Shown: in pieces, positions 38,778-49,647 of the stretch
How positions within the stretch are numbered: the first letter of the stretch is position 1
How the letters are laid out: each line of letters begins with the position of its first letter
Source of the DNA: Pseudorhodoferax soli
Lineage (GTDB): Bacteria > Pseudomonadota > Gammaproteobacteria > Burkholderiales > Burkholderiaceae_C
DNA: 64,000 bases
Direction: 5' to 3'
Assembly (NCBI RefSeq): GCF_003337555.1
Contig: NZ_QPJK01000012.1
Span: forward strand, 1 to 64,000
Program-made: the position numbers and the translations under genes
The notes under the pieces: model-generated
The model's input: the letters and a program-made list of their open reading frames with translations, nothing else
The model's database searches: none
What the model was told of the DNA's origin: nothing

Positions 38778-40280
38778 ATGGACATCTTCAACGCTCTCCT
38801 GCAAGGCTTCAGCCAGGCTATCACCGTCAGCAACCTGCTGTGGTGCCTGGTCGGCTGCGCGCTCGGCACCGCCGTCGGCGTGCTGCCCGGCATCGGCCCC
38901 GCCGTGGCCGTGGCCATGCTGCTGCCCATCACGGGCAAGGTCGAGGTCACGGCCTCGATGATCTTCTTCGCCGGCATCTACTACGGTGCGATGTACGGCG
39001 GCTCCACCACCTCCATCCTGCTCAACACGCCGGGCGAAACGGCCTCCATGGTCACCGCGCTGGAGGGCAACAAGATGGCCAAGAGCGGGCGGGCCGGCGC
39101 GGCGCTGGCGACGGCGGCGATCGGCTCCTTCGTGGCCGGCACCATCGCCACCATCATCGTGACGCTGTTCGCGCCCAGCGTGGCCGAGTTCGCCGTCAAG
39201 CTCGGCCCGCCCGAGTACTTCATGCTGATGCTGCTGGCCTTCACCACCGTCAGCGCGGTGCTGGGCCAGAGCACGCTGCGTGGCATGGCGGCCCTGTTCA
39301 TCGGCCTGGCGATCGGCTGCGTGGGCCTGGACCAGATCTCGGGCCAGGGCCGCTACGTGGGCAACATCCCCGAGCTGCTGGACGGCATCGAGATCGTGCT
39401 CGTGGCGGTGGGCCTGTTCGCGGTGGCCGAGGTGCTCTACGCCGTGCTGTACGAAGGCAAGGTGGCCGAGAGCCAGAACAAGCTCAGCCGCGTGCACATG
39501 ACGGCGCGCGACTGGAAGCGCTCGATCCCGGCCTGGCTGCGCGGCACCGCCATCGGCACGCCGTTCGGCTGCATCCCGGCCGGCGGCACCGAGATCCCGA
39601 CCTTCCTGTCCTACGCCGCCGAGAAGAAGCTGGCCAAGAACCCCGAGGACAAGGCCGAGTTCGGCACCAAGGGCGCCATCGAAGGCGTGGCCGGCCCCGA
39701 GGCCGCCAACAACGCCACGGTGACGGCCGCGCTGATCCCGCTCTTGACGCTGGGCATTCCGACCAGCAACACCACGGCCATCCTGCTCGGCGCGTTCCAG
39801 AACTACGGCATCCAGCCCGGCCCGCAGCTGTTCACGACCTCGGCCTCGCTGGTCTGGGCGCTGATCGCCTCGCTCTACATCGGCAACATCATGCTGCTGG
39901 TGCTGAACCTGCCGCTCGTGGGGCTGTGGGTCAAGCTGCTCAAGATCCCCAAGCCGCAGCTGTACGCGGGCATCCTGATCTTCTCGACCGTGGGTGCCTA
40001 CGGCATGCGCCAGAGCGCGTTCGACCTGTTCCTGCTGTTCGGCATCGGCCTGCTCGGCGTGGTGATGCGGCGCTATGCCTTCCCGACCGCGCCGGTGGTG
40101 GTCGGCATGATCCTGGGGCCGCTGGCCGAAGCGCAGTTGCGCAACGCCGTCTCCATCGGCGAAGGCAGCGCCATGGTGTTCCTGCAGCGGCCCATGTCGC
40201 TGGCGCTGCTCATCGTGGTGGTGGCCGTGCTGGTGCTGCCGCGCCTGGTGCAGTGGATGGGGCGGCGCAAGGCGGCCTGA
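38778..40280 (+). CDS. tctA: TctA-family large permease subunit
   Basis: This 500-aa membrane protein has about 12 helices and the strong TctA signatures [20 protein letters not shown] (residues 30-49), [20 protein letters not shown] (72-91) and [19 protein letters not shown], plus [18 protein letters not shown]. It forms the ion-coupled channel of the tripartite tricarboxylate transporter. A likely intrinsic terminator lies about 20 bp after the stop codon. Confidence 0.96.
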   Translation: MDIFNALLQGFSQAITVSNLLWCLVGCALGTAVGVLPGIGPAVAVAMLLPITGKVEVTASMIFFAGIYYGAMYGGSTTSILLNTPGETASMVTALEGNKMAKSGRAGAALATAAIGSFVAGTIATIIVTLFAPSVAEFAVKLGPPEYFMLMLLAFTTVSAVLGQSTLRGMAALFIGLAIGCVGLDQISGQGRYVGNIPELLDGIEIVLVAVGLFAVAEVLYAVLYEGKVAESQNKLSRVHMTARDWKRSIPAWLRGTAIGTPFGCIPAGGTEIPTFLSYAAEKKLAKNPEDKAEFGTKGAIEGVAGPEAANNATVTAALIPLLTLGIPTSNTTAILLGAFQNYGIQPGPQLFTTSASLVWALIASLYIGNIMLLVLNLPLVGLWVKLLKIPKPQLYAGILIFSTVGAYGMRQSAFDLFLLFGIGLLGVVMRRYAFPTAPVVVGMILGPLAEAQLRNAVSIGEGSAMVFLQRPMSLALLIVVVAVLVLPRLVQWMGRRKAA

Positions 40281-40300
40281 ACCCCTGCCACCGCTGCGGG

Positions 40301-40352
40301 AAAGCCGGCACCGTGCCCCCTTGCGGGCGTACGCTGCCGGCTTTTCTTTTTC
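40301..40352 (+). terminator. Intrinsic terminator after tctA
   Basis: AAAGCCGGCA (40301-40310) pairs perfectly with TGCCGGCTTT (40335-40344), with a 24-nt GC-rich loop, and is followed by TCTTTTT. It would end the tctCBA transcript. It lies just before the ribosome-binding site of the VOC-protein gene. Confidence 0.7.
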
Positions 40353-40365
40353 CGAGGAGCTTGCG

Positions 40366-40794
40366 ATGGAGACCAATCAACTGCACCGGGGCCGGCTGAT
40401 CGACCACATCCAGCTGGTGGTGCGCGACCTGGAGGCCAGCCGGCGCTTCTACACGGCCGTGTTCGCCACGTTGGAGATCCCGCTGGGCGGCACCGGCGAC
40501 GACTACTTCTGGGCCGACGAGCTGTTCATCTCGACCGCCAGCAGCACGGCCGCGCAAGGCCAGCTGACGGGCCGCCACCACCTGGCCTTCCAGGCCAAGG
40601 ACCGCGCCACCGTGGAGGCCTTCCACCAGACCGCACTCGCCCATGGCGGCCGCGACAACGGCGGGCCCGGCGAACGGCCTTACCACCCTGGCTACTACGG
40701 CGCCTTCGTGCTCGATCCGGACGGCAACAACATCGAGGCGGTGTTCCACGGCGAGGCGCAGCGCAACGTGCCCTCCGTGGTCGTCACCTTCTAG
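40366..40794 (+). CDS. VOC (glyoxalase/bleomycin-resistance) superfamily protein
   Basis: This 142-aa protein has paired VOC modules: DHIQLVVRDLEASRRFYTAV (residues 13-32) and, in the second half, RHHLAFQAKDRATVEAF and YGAFVLDPDGNNIEAVFH with the typical terminal Glu. Metal-dependent lyase, isomerase, dioxygenase and resistance roles are all known in this fold, so the reaction is undecided. GAGGAGC lies 8 nt before the ATG at 40366. Confidence 0.83.
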   Translation: METNQLHRGRLIDHIQLVVRDLEASRRFYTAVFATLEIPLGGTGDDYFWADELFISTASSTAAQGQLTGRHHLAFQAKDRATVEAFHQTALAHGGRDNGGPGERPYHPGYYGAFVLDPDGNNIEAVFHGEAQRNVPSVVVTF

Positions 40795-40889
40795 ACAGGA
40801 ACCGCGGGTTCACCCGGGCTTGCATACCGTACCTCAGCGCCGACACTCGCAGCCCGCTGGCACCGTGCCAGTGCATCGCTGAAGGTTTC

Positions 40890-41873
40890 ATGACGCATTT
40901 CCCTGGAGCGCCCGCGCGGCGCCACCTGCTGCTCGCGCTGGCGTGCAGCGCCGGTCTCGTTGGCGCCATTCCGGCCCTCGCGCAGGACTACCCGACCAAG
41001 CCCGTCGAACTCGTGGTCTCGGCCGCGGCCGGCGGCGGCACGGACGCCGTGGCGCGCACCTTCGGCGAGGCCGCGCGCACCCATTTCGCCCAGCCCATCG
41101 TGGTCGTCAACAAGCCCGGCGCGGCCAGCTCCATCGGCTTCACCGACGTGGCGCTGTCCAGGAAGGACGGCTACAAGATGGGCGTGATCAGCGTGAACCT
41201 GGCGATCCTGCCTGCGCTGAACCTGACCAAGGTGGTGGTGGAGGACTACACCTTCATCGCGCGGCTCAACAACGACCCTTCGGCCATCACCGTGGCGGCC
41301 GACGCGCCGTGGAAGAGCATCGAGGAGTTCCTCGCCGCCGCGAAGCAGGCGCCCGAGAAGATCCGCGTGGGCAACGCCGGTACCGGCGACGCCTGGCACG
41401 TGGCCGCGCTCGCGCTGGAGGAGAAGACCGGCACGCGCTTCACGCACATCCCCTACCAGGGCGGCAACCCGGCCGTGCTGAGCCTGCTCGGCGGCCACCT
41501 CGATGCCGTCACCGTCAGCCCCGGCGAAGTGGCGCAGCACGTGGCCGCGGGCAAGCTGCGCGTGCTCGCCGTGATGGCCGATGCGCGCATGCCAGGCCTG
41601 TTCGCGGGCACGCCCACGCTCAAGGAGCGCGGTATCGACCTGACGGTGGGCGCCTGGCGCGGCCTGGCCGTGCCCAAGGGCACGCCCGACGAGGTGGTGG
41701 CCAAGCTGCGCACCATGGCGCGCCAGGCTGCCGCCGAGCCGGCCTTCCGCGAGACGCTGGAGCGCAGCAACCTGGGCTACTCGTACGCCGAGGGCGACGT
41801 GTTCCTCCAGCAGATCCTCGCGGACCGCGAGATGTTCAAAGGCATCCTGGCCAAGATCGATGTGAAGAAGTAG
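40890..41873 (+). CDS. Bug/TctC-family periplasmic receptor without its own permease
   Basis: This 327-aa protein has a signal peptide (ARRHLLLALACSAGLVGAIP, cut near ALA|QDY, residue 31) and the motifs ELVVSAAAGGGTDAVARTFG, VVNKPGAASSIGF and RVGNAGTGDAWHVAAL. It binds a small organic acid or similar ligand in the periplasm. No tctAB lies next to it. It could share the tctAB permease about 1 kb upstream. The RBS is GAAGG. Confidence 0.9.
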   Translation: MTHFPGAPARRHLLLALACSAGLVGAIPALAQDYPTKPVELVVSAAAGGGTDAVARTFGEAARTHFAQPIVVVNKPGAASSIGFTDVALSRKDGYKMGVISVNLAILPALNLTKVVVEDYTFIARLNNDPSAITVAADAPWKSIEEFLAAAKQAPEKIRVGNAGTGDAWHVAALALEEKTGTRFTHIPYQGGNPAVLSLLGGHLDAVTVSPGEVAQHVAAGKLRVLAVMADARMPGLFAGTPTLKERGIDLTVGAWRGLAVPKGTPDEVVAKLRTMARQAAAEPAFRETLERSNLGYSYAEGDVFLQQILADREMFKGILAKIDVKK

Positions 41874-41880
41874 CGCGCAC

Positions 41881-42381
41881 TCAGAGCAGGCCCGGGTTGC
41901 GCTGCCAGACCGCCCAGTTCAGCGCGGCCGCGAACGTGACCCAGGCCAGGTAGGGCAGCAGCAGCAGGCCGGCGCTGCGGCGGATGCGCCAGAAGCCGGC
42001 CAGCGTGGCGGCCAGCAGCACCCACAGCAGCACGATGTCGGCAAAGGCCGGCCCGCCCAGTCGCCAGCCGAAGAAGAGCCAGCTCCACAGGCCGTTGGCG
42101 GCCAGTTGCACGAGGAACAGGACCAGCGGCACGCACCAGCCGCGCAGGCGCCAGACCTGCCAGGCCGCCACGGCCATCATCAGGTAGAGCAGCGTCCACA
42201 CCGGGCCGAACACACTGGCCGGCGGCGCCCAGCCCGGCTGGTCCAGCTGCGCATAGAACTGCGGCGCCGCGCGCGAGGCCCAGGCGCCCAGTGCAGCCAC
42301 CGCGAAGCACAGCAGCAGCCAGCCCAGCAGACCCAGCCAATGGCGTGCCGCAGGCGCGGCGGATGGAGAGGATGCGTTCAT
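41881..42381 (-). CDS. tspO: TspO/MBR-family protein
   Basis: This 166-aa five-helix membrane protein shows the TspO signatures FYAQLDQPGWAPPASVFGPV (residues 43-62, with the W-x-P-P) and LVQLAANGLWSWLFFG and WVTFAAALNWAVWQRN. TspO binds porphyrins and cholesterol-like ligands and is linked to stress or tetrapyrrole handling. A start three codons further upstream (42390) is possible. It converges on the Bug gene, with 7 bp between the stops. Confidence 0.92.
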   Translation of the reverse strand: MNASSPSAAPAARHWLGLLGWLLLCFAVAALGAWASRAAPQFYAQLDQPGWAPPASVFGPVWTLLYLMMAVAAWQVWRLRGWCVPLVLFLVQLAANGLWSWLFFGWRLGGPAFADIVLLWVLLAATLAGFWRIRRSAGLLLLPYLAWVTFAAALNWAVWQRNPGLL

Positions 42382-42436
42382 CGCCGGCATGCTGCCATGT
42401 CCAGCCGCCGCGTCTGTAGGCCACGGGCCCAAGTGT

Positions 42437-42943
42437 TCAACGCTCGCGCAGCCGCTTGTACCGGGCGAGCAGCCGCCGGCCCTTCTCGGCGATGCGGCGC
42501 GCCGCCGCCTCGGTGCGCGGAACCGGCTCGCCCCAGGCATGGGCCGACAGCGCGAAGCGCGTCGGCTTGCCATGCGGGTCGCGCAGCGGCGGCAATTCGG
42601 CGCGGCCGAAGAAGCGCGTGGCCCAGCTGCCCTTGCGGCGCATCTCCTCGGGCGTCATGTCGCGCACCAGCTTGGTCACGCCCGGCTGCAGCTGCGCGCC
42701 GTCGCGGCGCTTGAAGGCGGCGCGGCCTGCCGGCGTCAGCCCACCCGCCGGATCACGTGTCTCGGCGCGCGCCTTCTGGCGTTTCGCCGCCTGTATGTTG
42801 TCCACCAGGTTGGGATAGGGACGCCCTGCGGCGCGGGCATGCTGGCGGGCCGATGCCTTGGCCGCCGCGCTCAGCGGCTGGCTGTGCGTGCCGCGGGGGG
42901 CAGGATGGTCCCAGGGTTCCTCGTTGCGGCGTGCGTGTGCCAT
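42437..42943 (-). CDS. DUF6321-like small basic protein
   Basis: This 168-aa, Arg/Lys-rich protein has a recognisable core from residue 64: GGLTPAGRAAFKRRDGAQLQ, EEMRRKGSWATRFFGR, TRFALSAHAWGEPVPRTEAA and EKGRRLLARYKRLR. This matches my memory of the DUF6321 family, found in phage and bacteria. The first 60 residues are low-complexity. Function unknown. It lies upstream of tspO on the same strand with a 46-bp gap. Confidence 0.65.
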   Translation of the reverse strand: MAHARRNEEPWDHPAPRGTHSQPLSAAAKASARQHARAAGRPYPNLVDNIQAAKRQKARAETRDPAGGLTPAGRAAFKRRDGAQLQPGVTKLVRDMTPEEMRRKGSWATRFFGRAELPPLRDPHGKPTRFALSAHAWGEPVPRTEAAARRIAEKGRRLLARYKRLRER

Positions 42944-43140
42944 GGTGCGGTGCCTCGTGCAGTGCGGATCGGCCCATGCTGCACCGCCAATGGAGCCGCC
43001 CGCGTGCGCCGCGAGCCCCGACAGCCGTGGGATGCCGCCGACGCGACAGCTGCGGCGGCCCGGGTAGCCAATGTGACACGGGCGCTGTGAAACGCTGCGC
43101 TAGGCTCGCGCCTCACTGTTCCCAACCTCCGAACGCCACC

Positions 43141-44307
<1,167 letters not shown>

Positions 44308-44323
44308 GAAGCCGGGCGCACGG

Positions 44324-45205
44324 CTACGGCCGTGCCGTCGCCTTCAGCTGCTCGACCAGCCGCTCGCGCAGCACCGCCATACCGCGGTCGTCGTCGGCCG
44401 CCTTGCGCGCGACCAGCGTCAACTCCAGCACCGGCGCATTGCGCCCCAGGCGTAGCACGCGCACCGGATAGGCCGTGAGCAGCGAGCTGTCCAGCAGGTG
44501 GATGATGGCCACGCCCAGCCCGCCGCTGACCATGGCGACGATGGCGGGCGCCGAATCGAGCTCCAGCGCGCCGCGCTTGTCGGGCACCAGCGCGAGCACA
44601 TGGCGCGCGGCCATCGCGCCGGTCACCGTGCTGCGGTCGTAACGGATCCAGTCGTGTCGGCGCAGCAAGGCCGTGGCGCTGGCCTCGGTGGCATCCGGCG
44701 GCGCGATCAGCACCAGCTCGCGCCGCGCCAGAGGCCACCAGCGCAGTTGCTCGCTGCCGCCCTTGGCCGGCATGGCCACCACGGCCGCGTCGATCTGTCC
44801 GGCCTTGACACCTGCGATCAGCGTCGCGCTGCGCCCGCGCACCGGCCGCACCGCCAGTTGCGGGTGCTGCGCGCGCAGCGCCGACAGCGTGCCCGGCAGC
44901 AGCGAAGGCAGCAGCGATTCGATCACGCCCAGGCGCAGCACACCCTCGATCGCGATGCCTGGCCGCCGGCGCAGGCCGTCCAGCCGCTGCAGCCCGCCGC
45001 GCATGGCAGCGGCCACGTCGAAGGCCGCCACGCGCGGGCGCACCTGCGGGCCGGAGCGGTCGAACAGCGGCTGGCCAAGGTACTGCTCGAGCTGCTTCAT
45101 CTGCATGCTGACGGCGCTGGGCGTGAGGTTCATGGCGGCCGCGGCCCCTGCGAAGCTGCCCGTGCGCAGCACAGCGTCGAGCGTGGCGAATGCTTCGATC
45201 TTCAT
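44324..45205 (-). CDS. LysR-family transcriptional regulator
   Basis: This 293-aa protein has an N-terminal winged helix (residues 1-60: FATLDAVLRTGSFAGAAAAM, LTPSAVSMQMKQLEQYLGQP) and a periplasmic-binding-type effector domain (about 87-290). It starts at ATG 45205, with a TTG one codon upstream ignored. It is divergent from the dioxygenase/Bug/isocitrate-lyase-family operon, which it probably controls. Alternating CTTGA/TCAAG half sites lie between them. Confidence 0.93.
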   Translation of the reverse strand: MKIEAFATLDAVLRTGSFAGAAAAMNLTPSAVSMQMKQLEQYLGQPLFDRSGPQVRPRVAAFDVAAAMRGGLQRLDGLRRRPGIAIEGVLRLGVIESLLPSLLPGTLSALRAQHPQLAVRPVRGRSATLIAGVKAGQIDAAVVAMPAKGGSEQLRWWPLARRELVLIAPPDATEASATALLRRHDWIRYDRSTVTGAMAARHVLALVPDKRGALELDSAPAIVAMVSGGLGVAIIHLLDSSLLTAYPVRVLRLGRNAPVLELTLVARKAADDDRGMAVLRERLVEQLKATARP

Positions 45206-45212
45206 CAAATTC

Positions 45213-45261
45213 CTTGACGTTCCAATTCAAGAATCATCGCTTTTTCTTGATGTTGCTCAAG
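45213..45261. promoter_or_regulatory. Candidate LysR operator array
   Basis: Alternating half sites CTTGA (45213), TCAAG (45227), CTTGA (45246) and TCAAG (45257) form two dyads in the 87-bp gap between the LysR gene and the dioxygenase gene. CTTGA-TGTTGC-TCAAG (45246-45261) contains the T-N11-A pattern expected of LysR boxes. Confidence 0.5.
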
Positions 45262-45292
45262 CCTAGACTGGCCCGCACCGCAAGGAGACCCG

Positions 45293-46411
45293 ATGAGCAT
45301 GGAACCCAAACCCCGCGCCTGGCTGGCGCACGACGCCGCACAGGACCTGTCCTGGATCATCCGCCTGACGCCGGAGGAAGCCGCCGGCTTCGACACCGCG
45401 CTGGCGCATGCCGAAGCAGCCGCCAAGCCGCTCCTGTCGATGACGCGGGCGGATTTCCCGCTGCCCGCCCCCTCGCGCGCCGTGCTGGACCGCGCCATCG
45501 CCACCACGCAGGGCCGCTGGGGCATGTGCCTGCTCAAGGGCTTCGGCGTGGACCGCTGGACCGAGGCCCAGACCCGCCTGGCCTACTGGGGCATGGGCCT
45601 GCACATGGGCACGGCGCGCACGCAGAACCGCGCCAGCGAGATCATCAACGATGTGCGCGACACCGGCGCTGACTACAAGGTCAAGGGTGGCCGCGGCTAC
45701 AACACCAACGCCGGTCTGGACTTCCACCAGGATTCCTGCGATGTCGTGGCGCTGCTGTGCCGGCGCACCGCCAAAAGCGGCGGCACCAGCAAGGTGGTCA
45801 GCTCGATCGCGCTGCGCGACGAGGTGGCGCGGCTGCGGCCTGACCTCGTATCCGTACTGCAGCAGGACTGGTACCACAGCTACCAGGGCACGCAGGATCC
45901 GGCGCAGCCGCCCTACTACCGCTGCCCCATCGTCGGCGACGACCCCGACTGGTTCTGCGCCCGCACCAACCGCAAGAACACCGACGCCGCGCAGCGCGAC
46001 TTCGACGAGGTGCCGCGCCTGTCGCCCGCGCAGCGCGAGGTGCTGGACCTGCTGGACGAACTGATGCCCAGCGAGAAGCTGTGCTATTCGATGGAACTGG
46101 AACAGGGCGACCTGCAGCTGCTCAACAACTACGTGACGCTGCACTCGCGCACGCCGTTCGAGGACTTCGACGCGCCCGACCGCAAGCGCCACCTGCTGCG
46201 CCTGTGGCTGGCCGTGCCGTCTTCGCAGCCGCTGCCGCCGCAGTGGGAGGAGTACTACGGCGACCGCCGCGCCGGCAGTGTGCGCGGCGGCGTGCGCGGT
46301 AGCGCGATCACGGCGGAGTTCCTGGCCTACGAGGAACGCCAGGCCAAGGACCTGGGCATGGCTTGGCGGCCATGGCAAGCCTTGGTGACGCGCAACACGG
46401 CCAGTGCCTGA
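45293..46411 (+). CDS. TauD/TfdA-family Fe(II)/2-oxoglutarate dioxygenase
   Basis: This 372-aa protein carries the HxD iron motif in GLDFHQDSCDVV (His145, Asp147), a distal histidine in NNYVTLHSRTPF (His284), and Arg in RKRHLLRLWL for 2-oxoglutarate. It would hydroxylate or cleave an unknown organic substrate. It is first in an operon with a Bug receptor and an isocitrate-lyase-family enzyme, downstream of the LysR promoter region. AAGGAG lies before the ATG. Confidence 0.87.
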   Translation: MSMEPKPRAWLAHDAAQDLSWIIRLTPEEAAGFDTALAHAEAAAKPLLSMTRADFPLPAPSRAVLDRAIATTQGRWGMCLLKGFGVDRWTEAQTRLAYWGMGLHMGTARTQNRASEIINDVRDTGADYKVKGGRGYNTNAGLDFHQDSCDVVALLCRRTAKSGGTSKVVSSIALRDEVARLRPDLVSVLQQDWYHSYQGTQDPAQPPYYRCPIVGDDPDWFCARTNRKNTDAAQRDFDEVPRLSPAQREVLDLLDELMPSEKLCYSMELEQGDLQLLNNYVTLHSRTPFEDFDAPDRKRHLLRLWLAVPSSQPLPPQWEEYYGDRRAGSVRGGVRGSAITAEFLAYEERQAKDLGMAWRPWQALVTRNTASA

Positions 46412-46445
46412 AGCGCAACGACAACGACCCTACGGAGCACGAGAC

Positions 46446-47402
46446 ATGCAACGACGCGAACTACTGGCCGCCCTGGGCGGCGCGCTGGCCCTGTCCACCA
46501 AGGGCCTGCAGGCCCAGCCCAGCGTGACCCGGCTGCTGGTCGGCGCCACGCCCGGTGGCGGCACCGACATCGTGGCGCGCGCGCTGGCGCAGGAGCTCAG
46601 CACACGCATGGGCCGCCAGTTCATCGTGGACAACCGGCCCGGTGCGGCCGGCAACATCGCGGCCCAGGCCGTGGCCAAAGCCCAGCCGGACGGCGCCACG
46701 CTGCTGCTGAGCTACACCAGCCATGTCATCAATCCCTCGCTGTACGACAAGCTGCCCTTCGATACGGTGCGCGACTTCACACCCATCGCCGGCGTGGCAT
46801 CGCTGCCGGGCATCCTGGTCGCCCATCCTGCATTGCCGGCCAACACCTTGCCCGAACTGATCGCGCTGGCCAAGGCGAGTCCCGGCAAGCTCAACATCGC
46901 GATCGCCGGCCTGGGCAGCTCGAACCACCTGGCTGGCGAGGTGCTCAAGCGCGAGGCCGGCCTGCAGATCACCAGCGTGCCCTACAAGGGCACGGGGCCG
47001 GCGCTGCAGGAGGTGGTGGCTGGGCAGATCGAGCTGGTGATCTCGGGCGTGGCCAGCGTGCAGCAGTTGCTCAAGGCCGGCAAGGTCAAGGCCCTGGCCG
47101 TGACCAGCCTGCAGCGCGTGGCCGAGTTCCCGCAGGTGCCCACCATCGCCGAGACCTTGCCCGGCTTCGACTTCAGCTCCTGGTACGGCCTGTTCGGCCC
47201 GGCCGGCATGGACGCGGCCGAGACCCAGCGCCTGGCGCAGGCGGTGCAGGCCGCGCTGCAGTCGCCGGCGCTGCGCGAGCGCTTCCGCCACGAGGGCCTG
47301 ATTCCGATGGCGAGCGGCCAGGCCGAGTTCGGCAGTTTCGTGCAGAGCGAGATGGCGCGCTGGGCCAAGATCGTCAGCACCACGGGAGCGAAAGCGGAAT
47401 GA
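46446..47402 (+). CDS. Bug/TctC-family periplasmic receptor of the catabolic operon
   Basis: This 318-aa protein starts MQRRELLAALGGALALSTKG with a short signal peptide (cut near LQA|QPS). TctC-fold motifs are LLVGATPGGGTDIVARALAQ, IVDNRPGAAGNIAAQAVAKA, and SVPYKGTGPALQEVVAGQIE. It likely captures the compound whose breakdown is started by the upstream dioxygenase. It overlaps the next gene by 4 bp (ATGA) and lies 34 bp after the dioxygenase. Confidence 0.92.
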   Translation: MQRRELLAALGGALALSTKGLQAQPSVTRLLVGATPGGGTDIVARALAQELSTRMGRQFIVDNRPGAAGNIAAQAVAKAQPDGATLLLSYTSHVINPSLYDKLPFDTVRDFTPIAGVASLPGILVAHPALPANTLPELIALAKASPGKLNIAIAGLGSSNHLAGEVLKREAGLQITSVPYKGTGPALQEVVAGQIELVISGVASVQQLLKAGKVKALAVTSLQRVAEFPQVPTIAETLPGFDFSSWYGLFGPAGMDAAETQRLAQAVQAALQSPALRERFRHEGLIPMASGQAEFGSFVQSEMARWAKIVSTTGAKAE

Positions 47403-48271
47403 GCACCCTGCGCGAACGCCTGGCCGAACCCCGGCCCTTGCTGGTCCCGGGTGTCTACGACGCCCTGACCGCACTGCTGGCCGAGCAGGCCGGCTTCGAG
47501 GCGCTGTACCTGTCGGGCGGTGCCGTGGCCTACAGCCAGCTCGGCCGCTCCGACATTGGCCTGACGACTGCCAGCGAGACCGCCAACGTGCTGGCGCGCA
47601 TCACCGACCGCGTGCGCCTGCCCGTCATCGTCGACGGCGACACCGGCTACGGCAATGCGCTCAACGTGCAGCGCACGGTGCGCGACTTCGAGCGTGCCGG
47701 TGCTGCCATGGTGCAGCTGGAAGACCAGGACTTTCCCAAGCGCTGCGGACACCTGGCCGGCAAGACATTGGTGTCCTGCGCCGAGATGCAGGGCAAGCTG
47801 CGCGCCGCGCTGGACGCGCGCCGCTCGCGCGAGACGCTGATCCTCGCGCGCACCGACGCCGTGGCCGTCGAGGGCCTGGACGCCGCCTTTGCGCGCGCCG
47901 AGGCCTATCTGGAATGCGGCGTGGACGCGCTGTTCATCGAGGCGCTGCGCTCGCCCGAGCAGATGCAGCAGGCCTGCGCGCGTTTCGCCGGCCGCACGCC
48001 GCTGCTGGCCAACATGGTCGAGGGCGGCCAAACGCCGATCGGGCGGGCCAGCGAGCTGGGCGAGATCGGCTTTCGCATCGTCATCTTCCCGGGCGGCACG
48101 GCACGCTTCGTGGCGGCCGGCCTGCAGCAGTACTTCGCCACGCTCAAGGCCGAAGGCACCACGGCCACGCTGCGCGAGCGCATGCTGGATTTCGACCAGC
48201 TCAACGGTGTGATCGGCACGCCCGAACTGCTGGCCCAAGGCCAGGCCTACGCCGACCCCGGCGCACGCTGA
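47399..48271 (+). CDS. Isocitrate lyase/PEP mutase-family enzyme
   Basis: This 290-aa TIM-barrel protein has PGVYDALTALLAEQAG, VDGDTGYGNALNV (Asp79, Asp81), QLEDQDFPKRCGH (catalytic loop, residues 107-118; KRCGH replaces the usual KKCGH) and ILARTDAVAVEGLDAA. Relatives cleave 2-methylisocitrate, oxaloacetate or dimethylmalate-like compounds. It is probably the C-C lyase step of the pathway served by the dioxygenase and Bug receptor. The 3' end overlaps the convergent MFS gene by 25 bp. Confidence 0.88.
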   Translation: MSTLRERLAEPRPLLVPGVYDALTALLAEQAGFEALYLSGGAVAYSQLGRSDIGLTTASETANVLARITDRVRLPVIVDGDTGYGNALNVQRTVRDFERAGAAMVQLEDQDFPKRCGHLAGKTLVSCAEMQGKLRAALDARRSRETLILARTDAVAVEGLDAAFARAEAYLECGVDALFIEALRSPEQMQQACARFAGRTPLLANMVEGGQTPIGRASELGEIGFRIVIFPGGTARFVAAGLQQYFATLKAEGTTATLRERMLDFDQLNGVIGTPELLAQGQAYADPGAR

Positions 48272-49458
48272 CGCAGCAGCAGCGCCTGGGCCAGCAGCCC
48301 CGCGCCCGCCCAGCCCAGCATCAGCACGCCCAGCCAGACCGGCCCGTCCATGGGCACCAGGCTCACCGCGAAGCCGCCCACTGCACCGGTGAGCTGCTGC
48401 ATGAGGCCAGCCACGGCCGCGGCCGAGCCGGCCAGCGCGGGCACCAGGCCGACGGTGCCGATCAGCGTGGGCGGCAACAGCAGGCCGTGGCCGATGCCCA
48501 TGGCCAGCATGGGCAGCGACAGTGCCAGCGGATGGTGCAGGCCCGCCAGGCCCAGCGCCAGCACCGTGACCGGCCCGGTCAGCGTGACGGCCTGGCCCAT
48601 GCCCATGAGGAAGCGGTCGCTGCAGCCGGTGCGCAGCAGCCGCTGCGTGAGCAGGTTGCCGAGCACATAGGCCACCGGCGGCGTCATGATGTACAGGCCC
48701 ATCTGCTGCGGCCCCACGCCATAGCTGGCCAGCACCAGCGGGGCGCCGCCCAGGAAGGTGTAGAAGGTGGCGGAGGTCATCGCCAGGATGGCCACGTGCA
48801 GCACGAAGGAGCGCTCGCGCGCCAGCCGCGCGTAGCCGCCCAGCAGCGCTGCCACCCGGGCGCCCTGGGCCTGTGCAGGCGGCTGCGTGGCCGGCAGCCA
48901 ACGCCATGCCGCCACCAGCAGCAGCGCGGCCAACACGGCGATCAGCAGGAAGTTGGCCTGCCAGCCCCAGCGCGCATGCACCTGCCCGCCCAACAGCATG
49001 GCCGTGGGTGGGCACAGGCCCATCATCATGCCGATGAAGGCCATCACACGCGTGCGTTCGGCGCCCGTGAAGAGGTCTTGCACCATGGCCCGGCCGATCA
49101 CCATGCCGGCCGCACAGCCCGCGCCCTGCACCGCGCGCGCGAGGTTCAGCACGGCCAGGCTGGGCGCCAGCGCCGCCGCCAGAGAACCGGCCAGCGCCAG
49201 CACCAGCCCGGCCAGCAAGACCGGCTTGCGGCCGATGCGGTCGGACACCGCGCCATAGACCAGCTGGAAGACCCCGTAGGCCGCAACGTAGCCGCCGAAG
49301 CCCAGTTGCACCTCGGCCTGCGTGGCGCCGAACTCGGCCGGCCATTGCTGCATGGAGGGCAGGCAGATCGTCATGGCCAGCATGCCCAGGGCCAGTTGTG
49401 CGACGAGGTTGGCGGTCAGCCAGACGGGACGGACGGGAGCAGCGGAGAGGACAGGCAT
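48247..49458 (-). CDS. MFS exporter, Bcr/CflA drug-resistance type
   Basis: This 403-aa protein has 12 predicted helices, the N-half motif GAVSDRIGRKPVLLAGLVLA (GxxxDRxGRRP) and the Bcr/CflA feature LARAVQGAGCAAGMVIGRAM with MVQDLFTGAERTRVMAF. It would pump drugs or metabolites using the proton gradient. It is convergent with the catabolic operon and overlaps its last gene by 25 bp, so it is unlikely to belong to that operon. Confidence 0.9.
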   Translation of the reverse strand: MPVLSAAPVRPVWLTANLVAQLALGMLAMTICLPSMQQWPAEFGATQAEVQLGFGGYVAAYGVFQLVYGAVSDRIGRKPVLLAGLVLALAGSLAAALAPSLAVLNLARAVQGAGCAAGMVIGRAMVQDLFTGAERTRVMAFIGMMMGLCPPTAMLLGGQVHARWGWQANFLLIAVLAALLLVAAWRWLPATQPPAQAQGARVAALLGGYARLARERSFVLHVAILAMTSATFYTFLGGAPLVLASYGVGPQQMGLYIMTPPVAYVLGNLLTQRLLRTGCSDRFLMGMGQAVTLTGPVTVLALGLAGLHHPLALSLPMLAMGIGHGLLLPPTLIGTVGLVPALAGSAAAVAGLMQQLTGAVGGFAVSLVPMDGPVWLGVLMLGWAGAGLLAQALLLRQRAPGSA

Positions 49459-49647
49459 CGTGGACAGCGGGCGAAGCCGCCGATGTTGCCCCAAGTCGGC
49501 CGAGGTGCCGCCCCGTGCGCGGCGTCGGACAGCCGGGTCCGCCAGCGGCGCGGCGCACAGCGCGCCGCGTCCTACAAAGCCTGCGCAGGCGCCAACCAGA
49601 ATGAATCCATGGCGCGACAGCCCGCCGCGCACCCACCGGAGAACACC

